Shown: positions 1-6,826 of the stretch, piece after piece
Layout: every line of letters begins with the position of its first letter
Numbering within the stretch: the stretch's first letter is position 1
Source of the DNA: Chloroflexi bacterium UBA5177
Lineage (GTDB): Bacteria > Chloroflexota > UBA5177
Reading direction: 5' to 3'
Assembly: GCA_002413265.1 (NCBI GenBank)
Contig: DHWR01000185.1
Location: 1-12,996, forward strand
DNA length: 12,996 nucleotides
The notes under the pieces: model-generated
Database searches by the model: none
Told to the model about the DNA's origin: nothing
What the model saw: the letters and a program-made list of their open reading frames with translations, nothing else
Made by a program: the position numbers and the translations under genes

Positions 1-567
1 CCGGTGGTCCCGCTGGTGCTGGTCTTGACCATGGCGGCCAGGAACCGCCTGCAACCCGGCCGGGTCTTGAAGGCCTTGCCCGTGGCGTTTCTGGCCGCCG
101 GACTCCTGGCAGGCGCCGTCGGGTGGGTGGATGCCGCCTCCGGTCACGACTCAATCCTGGCTCGGCGCCTGCAGTACTATCCGAACTTCTTTCGGCTAGC
201 CCTGCGGCGGCAGAGTTACGACGCCTACGTCTCCGAAATCGACGACCATGTGCTGCGCAATGAAGCCGCGGCGCGCGCTCTCGAGCGACTGCCGGCCGGA
301 ACGCTGTTGGTGTGGGGCAACACCCCCTGGATCTACGTGCTCAGCGGCAGGCTTCCCGCGACCCCGTACGCCTCGGCCATCCGGAGTCCGGAAGTCCCAG
401 GCGAAACTTCATCCTTGCGACGAGCGGTCATGATGGCGGAACCGTCGGCAATCGTCGTGATACGCCCCCCAGCGCCGCCGCTCGAACCTGGCGCGATGCC
501 ATCTCTGCATCGCCGATACCGATTGGTGAAGGTAATCGGCGAGGTTGAGGTCTATGCGAGGCGTTGA
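1..567 (+). CDS. C-terminal part of a GT-C/ArnT-like membrane glycosyltransferase (partial)
   Basis: The frame is open from the first base and ends at TGA 565-567, so the 5' part lies outside the window. About 188 residues remain. They begin with the end of one hydrophobic stretch (VVPLVLVLTM) and one further membrane segment (about LPVAFLAAGLLAGAVGW). A soluble tail follows, containing LPAGTLLVWGNTPWIYVLSGR. That pattern (a small domain with 'vWG..p.iY.lSgR' after the last membrane helices) is typical of the periplasmic C-terminus of GT39/ArnT-like GT-C transferases, which move sugars from polyprenyl-phosphate donors outside the membrane. The catalytic N-terminal loop is not visible, so donor and acceptor cannot be assigned. 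The gene converges with the minus-strand glycosyltransferase and overlaps its last 16 bases. It could equally be a glycosyltransferase-like protein of unknown activity. Confidence 0.6.
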   Translation, partial: PVVPLVLVLTMAARNRLQPGRVLKALPVAFLAAGLLAGAVGWVDAASGHDSILARRLQYYPNFFRLALRRQSYDAYVSEIDDHVLRNEAAARALERLPAGTLLVWGNTPWIYVLSGRLPATPYASAIRSPEVPGETSSLRRAVMMAEPSAIVVIRPPAPPLEPGAMPSLHRRYRLVKVIGEVEVYARR

Positions 568-1976
568 GACCGCTGACGAGAAGCGAGGGCGATTCCCAGT
601 GCCAGCAACGGCACCAGATAGAAGTAATTCACCAGGCTGCGCCAGGCGAAAAATAGGGGCAGGGCTCCGAGCACGGCGATGCTTGCAGCGGGTAAGGCTC
701 CCCGACGAATGAATGCGGCCAGGCCGCCGCTCCAGGCGGCGAGCTGTGCCAGCGTAAACGCGATCTTGGGCAGCATGGGTAGGACGCCGGATACGAAAAG
801 GGCGATGAACCCTATCCCAAGAGGGAACATGGGATCGGTCATCGGACCGGCGATGCTTGAGACGTAGGAAGAGGGAGATTCCAGGATGAACGGCGCATTG
901 AGTAGCAGGAAGATGCCAAGAATCCCACCGCTTCTGCGGGCCGCCTCTTTAAGGCCAAGTTCGCGAGCGATGAGAAGCAAGTAGAAGGGCAAAAAGAACC
1001 ACGCCAGTTGCTTGGTGCCTACCGCCACTCCCATCGCCACCGGGCTGAGCCATGGCGACCTCCACTCGGCGAGGCCCAGCAGGAGGAAGAAGCCGTACAT
1101 GGTGTCCGGCTGTCCGCCCGTCGTCAAGGTGATCAAGGGAAGATCCGCAAGTAGCAACAAGGGGACCAAAACCCGGAGCGACCTCGGCATCTTCTGCCAG
1201 AGATAGACGCCGATCAAGCCGAGGAACAGCACGTAGAGGAAGCGAAGGTCGTTGATCCCGACCCCGATAAACGGCAGCACGAAAAGGAAGGACCCCGCCG
1301 GATAGTTGTACTTCGACTCGAACTCCGGCGGTACGGGTACTCCGGGCCGCACCCGGTGATCGAGCACATTCATGAAGACCTGCTGAACGGCTCCCTCGGC
1401 GGGATAGGCGGTGCTGCCGCGAAACTGCCCGTCCATCAGAGGGGTTGTCGTCGTAGCCGGCGCGTTAAGCGCAGCCAGAGCCTGGACAATGTTTGTCTTC
1501 GCGTAGGGGTTGTGGCCCTGCAGCACTCGCTGAGCCGCATACACGTCCATCACCGCGCCGTCGTTGTTGTATGGGCGCCCGTCGACAAAGGCATGCACAC
1601 CGCTGGCGGCACGCTGCACCCCCATCACTGAGAAAACCGCCAGCACCAGGAGAGCTGCAACCGACAACCCTTGTCTCACGCGCACCGTGGTCCAGGTTTC
1701 GAGCTGAGTGGTAGCGACCAGACAGAGGGCCAGCGAGCCTAGCGTGCCCGCGGCAACGAAGCCCGCAAAGAAGAAACTCCCTGCCGGGCGAAAATGCCCG
1801 GGGCTCATGAGGACCAGTGACTGCAGTCCGACTCCCATGCTGACCAGTCCGAGGCGCGCAAAGTCAACCGAACCGATCGAGAGCTCGGTTCGAAGCGCAG
1901 CTACCCTGAGCCAGATCAGCGTAGCGAGACGTTGGGTCAGTGTTTCTAGGCGCGCGCGCTCGCCACGCTCTAACAT
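552..1976 (-). CDS. Multi-pass membrane protein, probable GT-C (GT87/DUF2029-like) glycosyltransferase
   Basis: This 474-residue protein has an N-terminal cytoplasmic segment and then roughly ten or more hydrophobic helices. After three early helices (about 41-57, 68-90, 105-121) comes a polar loop with NNDGAVMDVYAAQ (138-150; D139 and D144) and GHNPY. This resembles the acidic first loop of polyprenyl-phosphate-dependent GT-C enzymes. YNYPAGSFLF and the later VGTKQLAWFFLPFYLLL match the 'YPP' and 'KQ' signatures common in GT87/DUF2029 proteins such as mannosyltransferases. The ATG at 1974-1976 is supported by an AGGGAGG Shine-Dalgarno (1981-1987) four bases upstream. A TATAAT box lies a further 25 bases away, so it can be transcribed on its own. 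It overlaps tail to tail with another membrane glycosyltransferase gene, suggesting an envelope glycan locus. The family call is by motif; substrate is unknown. Confidence 0.6.
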   Translation of the reverse strand: MLERGERARLETLTQRLATLIWLRVAALRTELSIGSVDFARLGLVSMGVGLQSLVLMSPGHFRPAGSFFFAGFVAAGTLGSLALCLVATTQLETWTTVRVRQGLSVAALLVLAVFSVMGVQRAASGVHAFVDGRPYNNDGAVMDVYAAQRVLQGHNPYAKTNIVQALAALNAPATTTTPLMDGQFRGSTAYPAEGAVQQVFMNVLDHRVRPGVPVPPEFESKYNYPAGSFLFVLPFIGVGINDLRFLYVLFLGLIGVYLWQKMPRSLRVLVPLLLLADLPLITLTTGGQPDTMYGFFLLLGLAEWRSPWLSPVAMGVAVGTKQLAWFFLPFYLLLIARELGLKEAARRSGGILGIFLLLNAPFILESPSSYVSSIAGPMTDPMFPLGIGFIALFVSGVLPMLPKIAFTLAQLAAWSGGLAAFIRRGALPAASIAVLGALPLFFAWRSLVNYFYLVPLLALGIALASRQRSQRLA

Positions 1977-1980
1977 CCGG

Positions 1981-1987
1981 CCTCCCT
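1981..1987 (-). promoter_or_regulatory. Shine-Dalgarno of the GT87-like gene
   Basis: Minus-strand AGGGAGG ends four bases before the ATG at 1976. It is one of the strongest ribosome binding sites in the window and fixes the start of the glycosyltransferase gene. Confidence 0.65.
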
Positions 1988-2011
1988 GACTTTCCGCACT
2001 CGTTCTGCCGA

Positions 2012-2017
2012 ATTATA
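2012..2017 (-). promoter_or_regulatory. Putative -10 element (TATAAT) upstream of the GT87-like gene
   Basis: A perfect TATAAT hexamer on the minus strand lies in the 67-base gap between the small membrane protein and the glycosyltransferase. It predicts a start near 2005 and a leader of about 28 bases carrying the AGGGAGG site. At 17-base spacing the -35 position reads CGTTTC, which is poor. A TCGACA (2031-2036) is a good -35 match, but at a 13-base spacing that is too short. Confidence 0.4.
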
Positions 2018-2043
2018 GCTGTTGACGGCCTGTCGAAACGGGG

Positions 2044-2361
2044 CTAAATGGATCTCATGGCGCCGTACACCCCGCCGACGACAATCAGGGCCCCGGCGGC
2101 GTGCAGCACGCTGACATTGAGGTTCGTTTTTCCCCCGTAGGTCTCGATCAGCGCGAGTGCGACCGCCATCAGAAGAAGTGGCAACCAGGCCTGCCGAGAG
2201 GATGTTCGGTACCTCGGCATAGCTGAACCCCGAGGCCGGTAAGGAGAGCGCGGAGTGGGACGTCTGCGCTTGCCCATCCAGAGCTGGAAGCGCTGACGCC
2301 GCTGCGTGATGTTCCGGTAGCGCCAATAGAGCCACCAAATTTTAAGAGCTTTCAGGAACAA
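2044..2361 (-). CDS. Small membrane protein of unknown function, coupled to cinA
   Basis: I do not recognise this family. From a TTG at 2359-2361 the product is 105 residues. A basic, aromatic N-terminus (KIWWLYWRYRNITQRRQRF) is followed by an Arg/Pro-rich stretch, then two hydrophobic segments (AWLPLLLMAVALALIETYG and LHAAGALIVVGGVYGAM). I chose TTG because an AGGGGGG purine tract sits six bases before it, codon use looks coding from there on, and the start overlaps the cinA stop by 10 bases, the usual arrangement for translational coupling. Other possible starts are an ATG at 2415 (123 residues, deep inside cinA), an ATG at 2277 and an ATG at 2220. The last two lack a good ribosome binding site; a start at 2220 would leave little more than the two membrane segments. 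The many arginines before the first helix suggest a cytoplasmic N-terminus. Confidence 0.6.
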   Translation of the reverse strand: MFLKALKIWWLYWRYRNITQRRQRFQLWMGKRRRPTPRSPYRPRGSAMPRYRTSSRQAWLPLLLMAVALALIETYGGKTNLNVSVLHAAGALIVVGGVYGAMRSI

Positions 2362-3602
2362 GTTTCGCCCCCCTGGCCTCTGAGCAGCTGACGCCGCAGT
2401 AGGTCGAGTGCGCACTGCGAAAAATACTGCTTGGACGTTTTCCGATTGCCGGGTCGATGGATCTCCCGCGACTCCACGGTCCCGTTCAGGCTTACCGCGA
2501 TAAAACAGGTCCCGGCCGGTTTACCTTCAACCACTTCTCGGCCTGCGATGCCGGTGGTGCCAATTCCTGCATCCGCGTTCAGCCCTTTGCGGATGGCTTC
2601 CGCCATGCTGCGTGCCGTCTCCGCGCTGATCAGTCCGTGCTCGTCCATCACCGCCGGATCCACGCCATAGTGTTCCTTTGCCGGTCGCGAGTACGCGACG
2701 ACGCCGCCCAGGAAGTGATCTGAGCTTCCGTCCGTGTCGGTTAGCTCGTTCGCTACCTCGCCGCCCGTGCAAGACTCCATCACCGCCAGAGTCATGCCTC
2801 GCTCGTCCAGCAGCTGTCCGACCACCTGAGAAAGGGATGCATCTCCCAGTCCAAAGACGGCTATCCCAAGTCGTCGTCGAATGTCCTCTGCCGCCTCGTC
2901 CGCCAGCTGTTCGGCTTGGTCGTGACTGCCCGCCACGGCAGTGACGTGGACCTGTACTCCCGCTTCTTTGGCATAGGTTGCGATGATTACATCCTTGCGG
3001 CTACCGATAAGATCCTCGATCAGCTGTTCGACGCGTGACTCTCCGAGCCCGAAGGTCATCAGTGAGCGTACCGAGCGATGGCCGGGCAGGAGCGAATCCA
3101 GGTGCGGCAATACCTGCTCTCGCCACATCGGTTGCATCTCTTTTGGTGGCCCCGGCATCGTCGCAATAATCTTCTCGTCTCGCCTCACGAACCATCCCGG
3201 GGCCGAGCCGTTCGGATTATGAAGCGGTGTCGAGGAGGGTATGACTTCCGCCTGTCGCCGGTTGCTTACCGGCATACGCCGTCGGAGCGAGCGAAACCGC
3301 GATTCAATCTCCCGGGCCAGATCCTCATCTATCGTGATCTCTTCGCCCAGAGCCGCGGCGACGGCCTGCCGCGTCAGATCATCCAGCGTCGGCCCAAGTC
3401 CTCCGGTGCAGAGAACCAGATCCGCTACCGCGAGCGAGGCTTGGAGCTCCGCGGTCAACGCTTCCAGCTCGTCGCCGGTCTGGGTCACTCGACGGACCTC
3501 GAACCCGAGCTGCGAGAGCTCTCGTGCCAGAAACTGCGCGTTGGAATCGGTAATGTCCCCCCTCAGCAGCTCCTCTCCGATTGACAGAATTGCGGCTCGC
3601 AC
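2352..3602 (-). CDS. cinA: CinA: MoCF-like domain fused to nicotinamide-nucleotide amidase (PncC) domain
   Basis: This full-length 416-residue CinA matches the usual family length. The N-terminal MoCF/MoaB-like half (1 to about 170) shows the family opening (ILSIGEELLRGDITDSN) and the nucleotide-binding TGGLGPTLDD (66-75). In characterised CinA proteins this half is an ADP-ribose pyrophosphatase. The C-terminal half (about 255-410) has MESCTGGEVANEL, with the catalytic Ser at 277, and GTTGIAG (348-354). These mark the PncC amidase that turns NMN into nicotinate mononucleotide in pyridine-nucleotide salvage. Where most relatives have Pro after GIAG there is Arg355. The start is GTG at 3600-3602, four bases after the enoyl-CoA hydratase stop and without a strong ribosome binding site, so translation is probably coupled. 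CinA is cytoplasmic; the historical competence label need not apply here. Confidence 0.93.
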   Translation of the reverse strand: MRAAILSIGEELLRGDITDSNAQFLARELSQLGFEVRRVTQTGDELEALTAELQASLAVADLVLCTGGLGPTLDDLTRQAVAAALGEEITIDEDLAREIESRFRSLRRRMPVSNRRQAEVIPSSTPLHNPNGSAPGWFVRRDEKIIATMPGPPKEMQPMWREQVLPHLDSLLPGHRSVRSLMTFGLGESRVEQLIEDLIGSRKDVIIATYAKEAGVQVHVTAVAGSHDQAEQLADEAAEDIRRRLGIAVFGLGDASLSQVVGQLLDERGMTLAVMESCTGGEVANELTDTDGSSDHFLGGVVAYSRPAKEHYGVDPAVMDEHGLISAETARSMAEAIRKGLNADAGIGTTGIAGREVVEGKPAGTCFIAVSLNGTVESREIHRPGNRKTSKQYFSQCALDLLRRQLLRGQGGETCS

Positions 3603-3606
3603 GAAG

Positions 3607-4395
3607 CTACTTGCCCTGCCAATGGGGCGAGCGCTTCTCCAGGAAAGCAGACGTACCCTCCCTACGATCCTCGGTGCCGATCGCCAGCCCGAAGTAGGTC
3701 ATTTCTGCTTCATTGCCCGCGCGCGGACCCATCTCCAGGCCTTCGTAGATAGCGCGCTTTGCCAGCCCGACAGCTATGGGCGCCTTCTGGCCGATGGCAG
3801 CTGCGATCTCTTGAGCGGTCGCCATCAGCTGATCCGCAGGAACCACCCGGTTGACCAGCCCTAGCTCGAATGCTTCCTGTGCCGAGATACGTCTTCCCGT
3901 AAGGATTAGCTCGAGCGCTCTGGTGCGGCCGATGAGCCGTGGCAGTCTCTGCGTGCCTCCAAACCCCGGAATGATGCCGAGATTGATCTCGGGCTGCCCA
4001 AACGAAGCGGTGTCGGACGCCAGAATGATGTCGCCGGCGAGAGCCAGCTCGCACCCGCCGCCAAGCGCGTAGCCGTTGACCGCCATGATGACAGCCTTCG
4101 GAAGCTCGTGCAGCTTGAAGAGAAGCTGGTGCGAATATCTCGAGTGCTCGAAGCCTTGCTGAGCCGACTCCAGGCTCTGGAGCTCCGAGATGTCGGCCCC
4201 GGAAACGAATGCCTTGCCGCCCGCCCCTGTGACGATCACTGCCAGCATGTCGTGGTCGGCGGCGATCTGTTCGACCGCCCGGTGAAGCTCTTCGATGGTG
4301 CTGCGACTGAGCGCGTTTAGAACTCTCGGGCGGTTGATGGTTATGGTGGCGAAGCCGTCGCCTCTTTCGACCAGCAGGTTCTCGAACTCGGCCAT
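3607..4395 (-). CDS. Enoyl-CoA hydratase/isomerase (crotonase family)
   Basis: This 262-residue protein has the normal length for a single-domain crotonase. It hydrates trans-2-enoyl-CoA, such as crotonyl-CoA, to the 3-hydroxyacyl-CoA. Visible motifs are FVSGADISEL (63-72) and NGYALGGGCELALAGDI (107-123), which together form the oxyanion hole, and GQPEINLGIIPGFGGTQRL (133-151). Both glutamates of classical hydratases are present, E116 and E136. They are 20 residues apart, as in the mitochondrial enzyme's E144/E164, so true hydratase activity is likelier than a divergent crotonase reaction. The ATG start directly abuts the TAG of the upstream dehydrogenase gene, whose product uses the hydrated acyl-CoA as substrate. 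Such pairing fits beta-oxidation or butyrate/PHB-type metabolism. Chain-length preference cannot be read from the sequence. Confidence 0.92.
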   Translation of the reverse strand: MAEFENLLVERGDGFATITINRPRVLNALSRSTIEELHRAVEQIAADHDMLAVIVTGAGGKAFVSGADISELQSLESAQQGFEHSRYSHQLLFKLHELPKAVIMAVNGYALGGGCELALAGDIILASDTASFGQPEINLGIIPGFGGTQRLPRLIGRTRALELILTGRRISAQEAFELGLVNRVVPADQLMATAQEIAAAIGQKAPIAVGLAKRAIYEGLEMGPRAGNEAEMTYFGLAIGTEDRREGTSAFLEKRSPHWQGK

Positions 4396-5262
4396 CTACC
4401 TGCCCGCCAGATAGTCGTAGAAACCACCGTTGCCGGGCTTGCGCGCGCCGTTGAAGCGCGCTCGCACCATGGCGCGCAGCAGCGGAGGAGCGGCGTACTT
4501 GGAGTCTCGAAACTCCTCGTACATCACATCCGCTATGTAAAGCGTGGTATCGATGCCGACGTAATCGAGCAAGGTAATCGGTCCCATGGGGTGATTCAGA
4601 CCGAGCGTGATCCCCGTGTCAATGTCCTCAGCGGTCGCCGTCCCGTTCTCGACCATCCTGACGGCATCGAGCAGGTATGGGACCAGAAGGTAGTTCACGA
4701 TGAAACCGGGAGTGTCCTTCGCGACCACGACTTTCTTGCCCAGGGCGGCGCCGAACTCACGCAGAGTCGTCATGGTCCCTTCGCTGGTTTGCAGACCACG
4801 CACGAGCTCCACGAGCTTCATAACGGGGACTGGATTGAAGAAGTGGGCGCCGGCCACCTTGTCGGGCCGCTCCGTGGCCGCGGCAAGCGCCGTGATGCTC
4901 ACCGACGAGGTGTTGCTGGTCAAAATGGCCTCGGAACGGGTGACACGATCCAGCTGACGAAACACCTCTTGCTTGGCGTCGCGGTTTTCGACAATCGCCT
5001 CCACGACGAGGTCGCAGCCGGCCATCTCCTCGAGATCGGTCGTCCCGGTGATGCGCTTCAGCGCCGCCTCGCGAACTTCCTCGCTGAGCTTCTCGCGCTC
5101 CACGGCTTTCGCCGTCGAGGCTTCAACGCGTTTCCTGCCTGCGGCCAGCGTTTCATCGTCGATCTCTCGCATGACGACGTCGAAACCGGACTTCGCGGCT
5201 TGCTCCACGATGCCGGCTCCCATTAAACCGGCCCCGACCACACCAACGGTCCTGATTTCCAC
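4396..5262 (-). CDS. 3-hydroxybutyryl/3-hydroxyacyl-CoA dehydrogenase (Hbd/FadB2 type)
   Basis: This stand-alone 288-residue NAD(P)-dependent dehydrogenase oxidises (S)-3-hydroxyacyl-CoA to 3-ketoacyl-CoA, or runs in reverse. The Rossmann nucleotide site is GVVGAGLMGAG (G10-x-G12-x-x-G15). The catalytic pair is H140 in AHFFNPVPVMKLVE with E152. SNTSS (116-120) and GFIVNYLLVPYLLDA (186-200) bind substrate and begin the C-terminal helical domain, which has GLNHPMGP. The length matches Hbd/PaaH/FadB2 rather than the fused FadB/FadJ enzymes. The start is GTG at 5260-5262, supported by AAGGAG (5269-5274) six bases upstream. A plausible promoter lies further up, so this gene should open the hbd-ech-cinA transcription unit. 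hbd, paaH or fadB2 would all be reasonable symbols, so I assign none. Confidence 0.92.
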   Translation of the reverse strand: MEIRTVGVVGAGLMGAGIVEQAAKSGFDVVMREIDDETLAAGRKRVEASTAKAVEREKLSEEVREAALKRITGTTDLEEMAGCDLVVEAIVENRDAKQEVFRQLDRVTRSEAILTSNTSSVSITALAAATERPDKVAGAHFFNPVPVMKLVELVRGLQTSEGTMTTLREFGAALGKKVVVAKDTPGFIVNYLLVPYLLDAVRMVENGTATAEDIDTGITLGLNHPMGPITLLDYVGIDTTLYIADVMYEEFRDSKYAAPPLLRAMVRARFNGARKPGNGGFYDYLAGR

Positions 5263-5268
5263 CCGTTT

Positions 5269-5274
5269 CTCCTT
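5269..5274 (-). promoter_or_regulatory. Shine-Dalgarno of the hydroxyacyl-CoA dehydrogenase gene
   Basis: Minus-strand AAGGAG is separated by six bases from the GTG at 5262. It supports GTG rather than a downstream ATG as the start. Confidence 0.65.
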
Positions 5275-5313
5275 GGCTCGCGTCCCTACCGCGGCGAGTT
5301 TCCGCGCCGAATC

Positions 5314-5344
5314 AGTATAGATGCGCGCACGCGAGACCCGTCAC
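5314..5344 (-). promoter_or_regulatory. Putative promoter of the hbd-ech-cinA operon
   Basis: In the 115-base gap after the PBP gene, the minus strand carries TATACT (5314-5319). A weak -35-like GTGACG (5339-5344) lies 19 bases upstream. Predicted initiation near 5307 gives a leader of about 45 bases with the AAGGAG site. The -10 matches the consensus at five of six positions; the spacing and -35 are poor. I see no T-run terminator between the PBP stop and this element, so read-through from the envelope operon is also possible. Confidence 0.35.
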
Positions 5345-5377
5345 CAGTCGAAACAGATCAGGCCAGCGAATCAGCAC

Positions 5378-6826
5378 TTACGATGGGCAGCTTCCAGGAG
5401 CGTGCAGCGATGCCTGGAGGATGTGACAGGCGATCGGCGCTGCCACCAGCGCTCCTTCACCCCCGTGCTCAACGATCACGACGACGGCCACCGTTGGGTG
5501 CTCCGCCGGTGCGAAAGCGATGAACCATGCGTGTGGCCGTCCCCCGTCCCCCGGCTCCGCCGTTCCGGTCTTGCCTGCCGCCGGGATCCCTAGCCCCTTC
5601 AGTGCATAGCCGGAGCCCGTCTGTACGACATTCACCATCGCGTCCCGTACCTTGCTCGCAGTTGCCGCGGAAATCGGCGTGTACAGGACCGAGGGTGACG
5701 GCTGCTTGACGATGGCGCCATCGGGTGCCGTCACGCGTTTGACCAGGACCGGCTTCTCGATGGCGCCGTTGTTCGCTACCGCTTCGTCGATCATCAGCAT
5801 TTGGAGCGGGGTGACGTGAAGCTGGCCCTGGCCAAAACTGGCCGCGGCCAGATCGACGTCGTGAAACGACCCTCCGACGTTGGTGACGTGACTGACCCCA
5901 ACGGGTATATCGAACGGAGTCGGCTGTGACAGTCCGAAAGCGCTGGTGTATCGGAGAAATTGCGTAGCTCCGAGTCTCAAGCCCACCTCTGCGTACACGA
6001 TGTTGTCGCTACAGGCGAAAGCCGTAACCAGCGTGACCGGAGGGGTCTGAAAGCACTCGGCCAGGTTGTTTATCTTTGCCGGAAAAACGTGTCCGCTGAC
6101 CGTGAGGGGTCCGGTCGCCTGCGTACCTGCGAATACCGAGTCGAGGCTCTCAGTTCCGGTGTCCAAAGCCGCCGAGAGTGTCAGCGTCTTGAAGGTCGAT
6201 CCAGGCGGATAGTACCCGCTGGTGGCGCGATTGATTAGGGGCGAATTGGGATCCTGGAGCAGAGAGGTCCAGTAGGTCGAATTGTTGATTTGGTTTGCGT
6301 CGAAGCCGGGCTTGCTGGCCATGGCAAGGATTTCTCCCGTTCGCGGATCGGCCACGATGGCGGCGCTCGGAGTGTTGGGTAGGAGCGAAGCGACCTGTCG
6401 TTGCAGAGTGTCGTCTATCGTCAGCGAGAGGTTGTCGCCCACCACCTGCTTGTGCTCCCACTGGTTTATCAGCGACCTCCAGCTGGTTCCGAAGACCTTT
6501 CCGCTGAGGTAGTCGTCATAGCTCTGCTCGAGCTCCGACTTTCCGTAGCGGGGACTGTCGTAGCCAATGGTCTGTGAGAGGCTGGGGTCGGCATAGGTTC
6601 GGTGCACGAAGCCCTGCCGGTCGATGACGCGTGAAGCAAGCACCTGCCCGTTTCGATCCAGGATCAACCCGCGGCGCACGTGCGCGGCCTGAATGCCGAG
6701 ACGGAAATTATCCGGCCGCGCGGCGACGCTGCTAGCGTCGATCACCTGCCAGTACGTGATGTCGGCGAGTATTACTCCAAAGGCCACCAGAAAGAACAAG
6801 CCGAGCCTGCGAATGTTCGTGTTCAC
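5378..6826 (-). CDS. pbpA: Class B penicillin-binding protein, PbpA-like peptidoglycan transpeptidase
   Basis: This 482-residue protein is close to the length of actinobacterial PbpA. It has an N-terminal membrane anchor (about 8-22), a short pedestal with the GLILDRNGQVLA signature (53-64), and a transpeptidase domain from about 150. All three penicillin-binding motifs are present: STFK (nucleophile S210, K213), SDN (273-275) and KTGTAE (419-424). The enzyme cross-links peptidoglycan stem peptides outside the membrane and is the usual partner of a SEDS glycosyltransferase. Its GTG start overlaps the ftsW-like stop by four bases (GTGA), so the two partners are translationally coupled. There is no PASTA domain. 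It closes the fhaA-fhaB-ftsW-pbpA operon, where Actinobacteria would continue into pknA/pknB. Whether it serves division or elongation cannot be decided from sequence alone. Confidence 0.92.
   Translation of the reverse strand: MNTNIRRLGLFFLVAFGVILADITYWQVIDASSVAARPDNFRLGIQAAHVRRGLILDRNGQVLASRVIDRQGFVHRTYADPSLSQTIGYDSPRYGKSELEQSYDDYLSGKVFGTSWRSLINQWEHKQVVGDNLSLTIDDTLQRQVASLLPNTPSAAIVADPRTGEILAMASKPGFDANQINNSTYWTSLLQDPNSPLINRATSGYYPPGSTFKTLTLSAALDTGTESLDSVFAGTQATGPLTVSGHVFPAKINNLAECFQTPPVTLVTAFACSDNIVYAEVGLRLGATQFLRYTSAFGLSQPTPFDIPVGVSHVTNVGGSFHDVDLAAASFGQGQLHVTPLQMLMIDEAVANNGAIEKPVLVKRVTAPDGAIVKQPSPSVLYTPISAATASKVRDAMVNVVQTGSGYALKGLGIPAAGKTGTAEPGDGGRPHAWFIAFAPAEHPTVAVVVIVEHGGEGALVAAPIACHILQASLHAPGSCPS

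Noticed and set aside
2031..2036. TCGACA as -35 box for the TATAAT upstream of the GT87-like gene
   Set aside because: The spacer would be only 13 bases, too short for a standard promoter.
1970..2338. Minus-strand 122-codon frame overlapping the small membrane protein
   Set aside because: It competes with the frame that has coupled start geometry, coding-like codons and two clean membrane helices. Its own product lacks recognisable structure.
3241..3864. Plus-strand open frame of 207 codons spanning cinA and the enoyl-CoA hydratase gene
   Set aside because: It is Ser/Arg-rich, low-complexity and antisense to two genes with intact catalytic motifs.
4591..5226. Plus-strand open frame of 211 codons opposite the hydroxyacyl-CoA dehydrogenase gene
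   Set aside because: It is antisense to a well-supported gene, has no recognisable domain, and mirrors codon-position GC bias.
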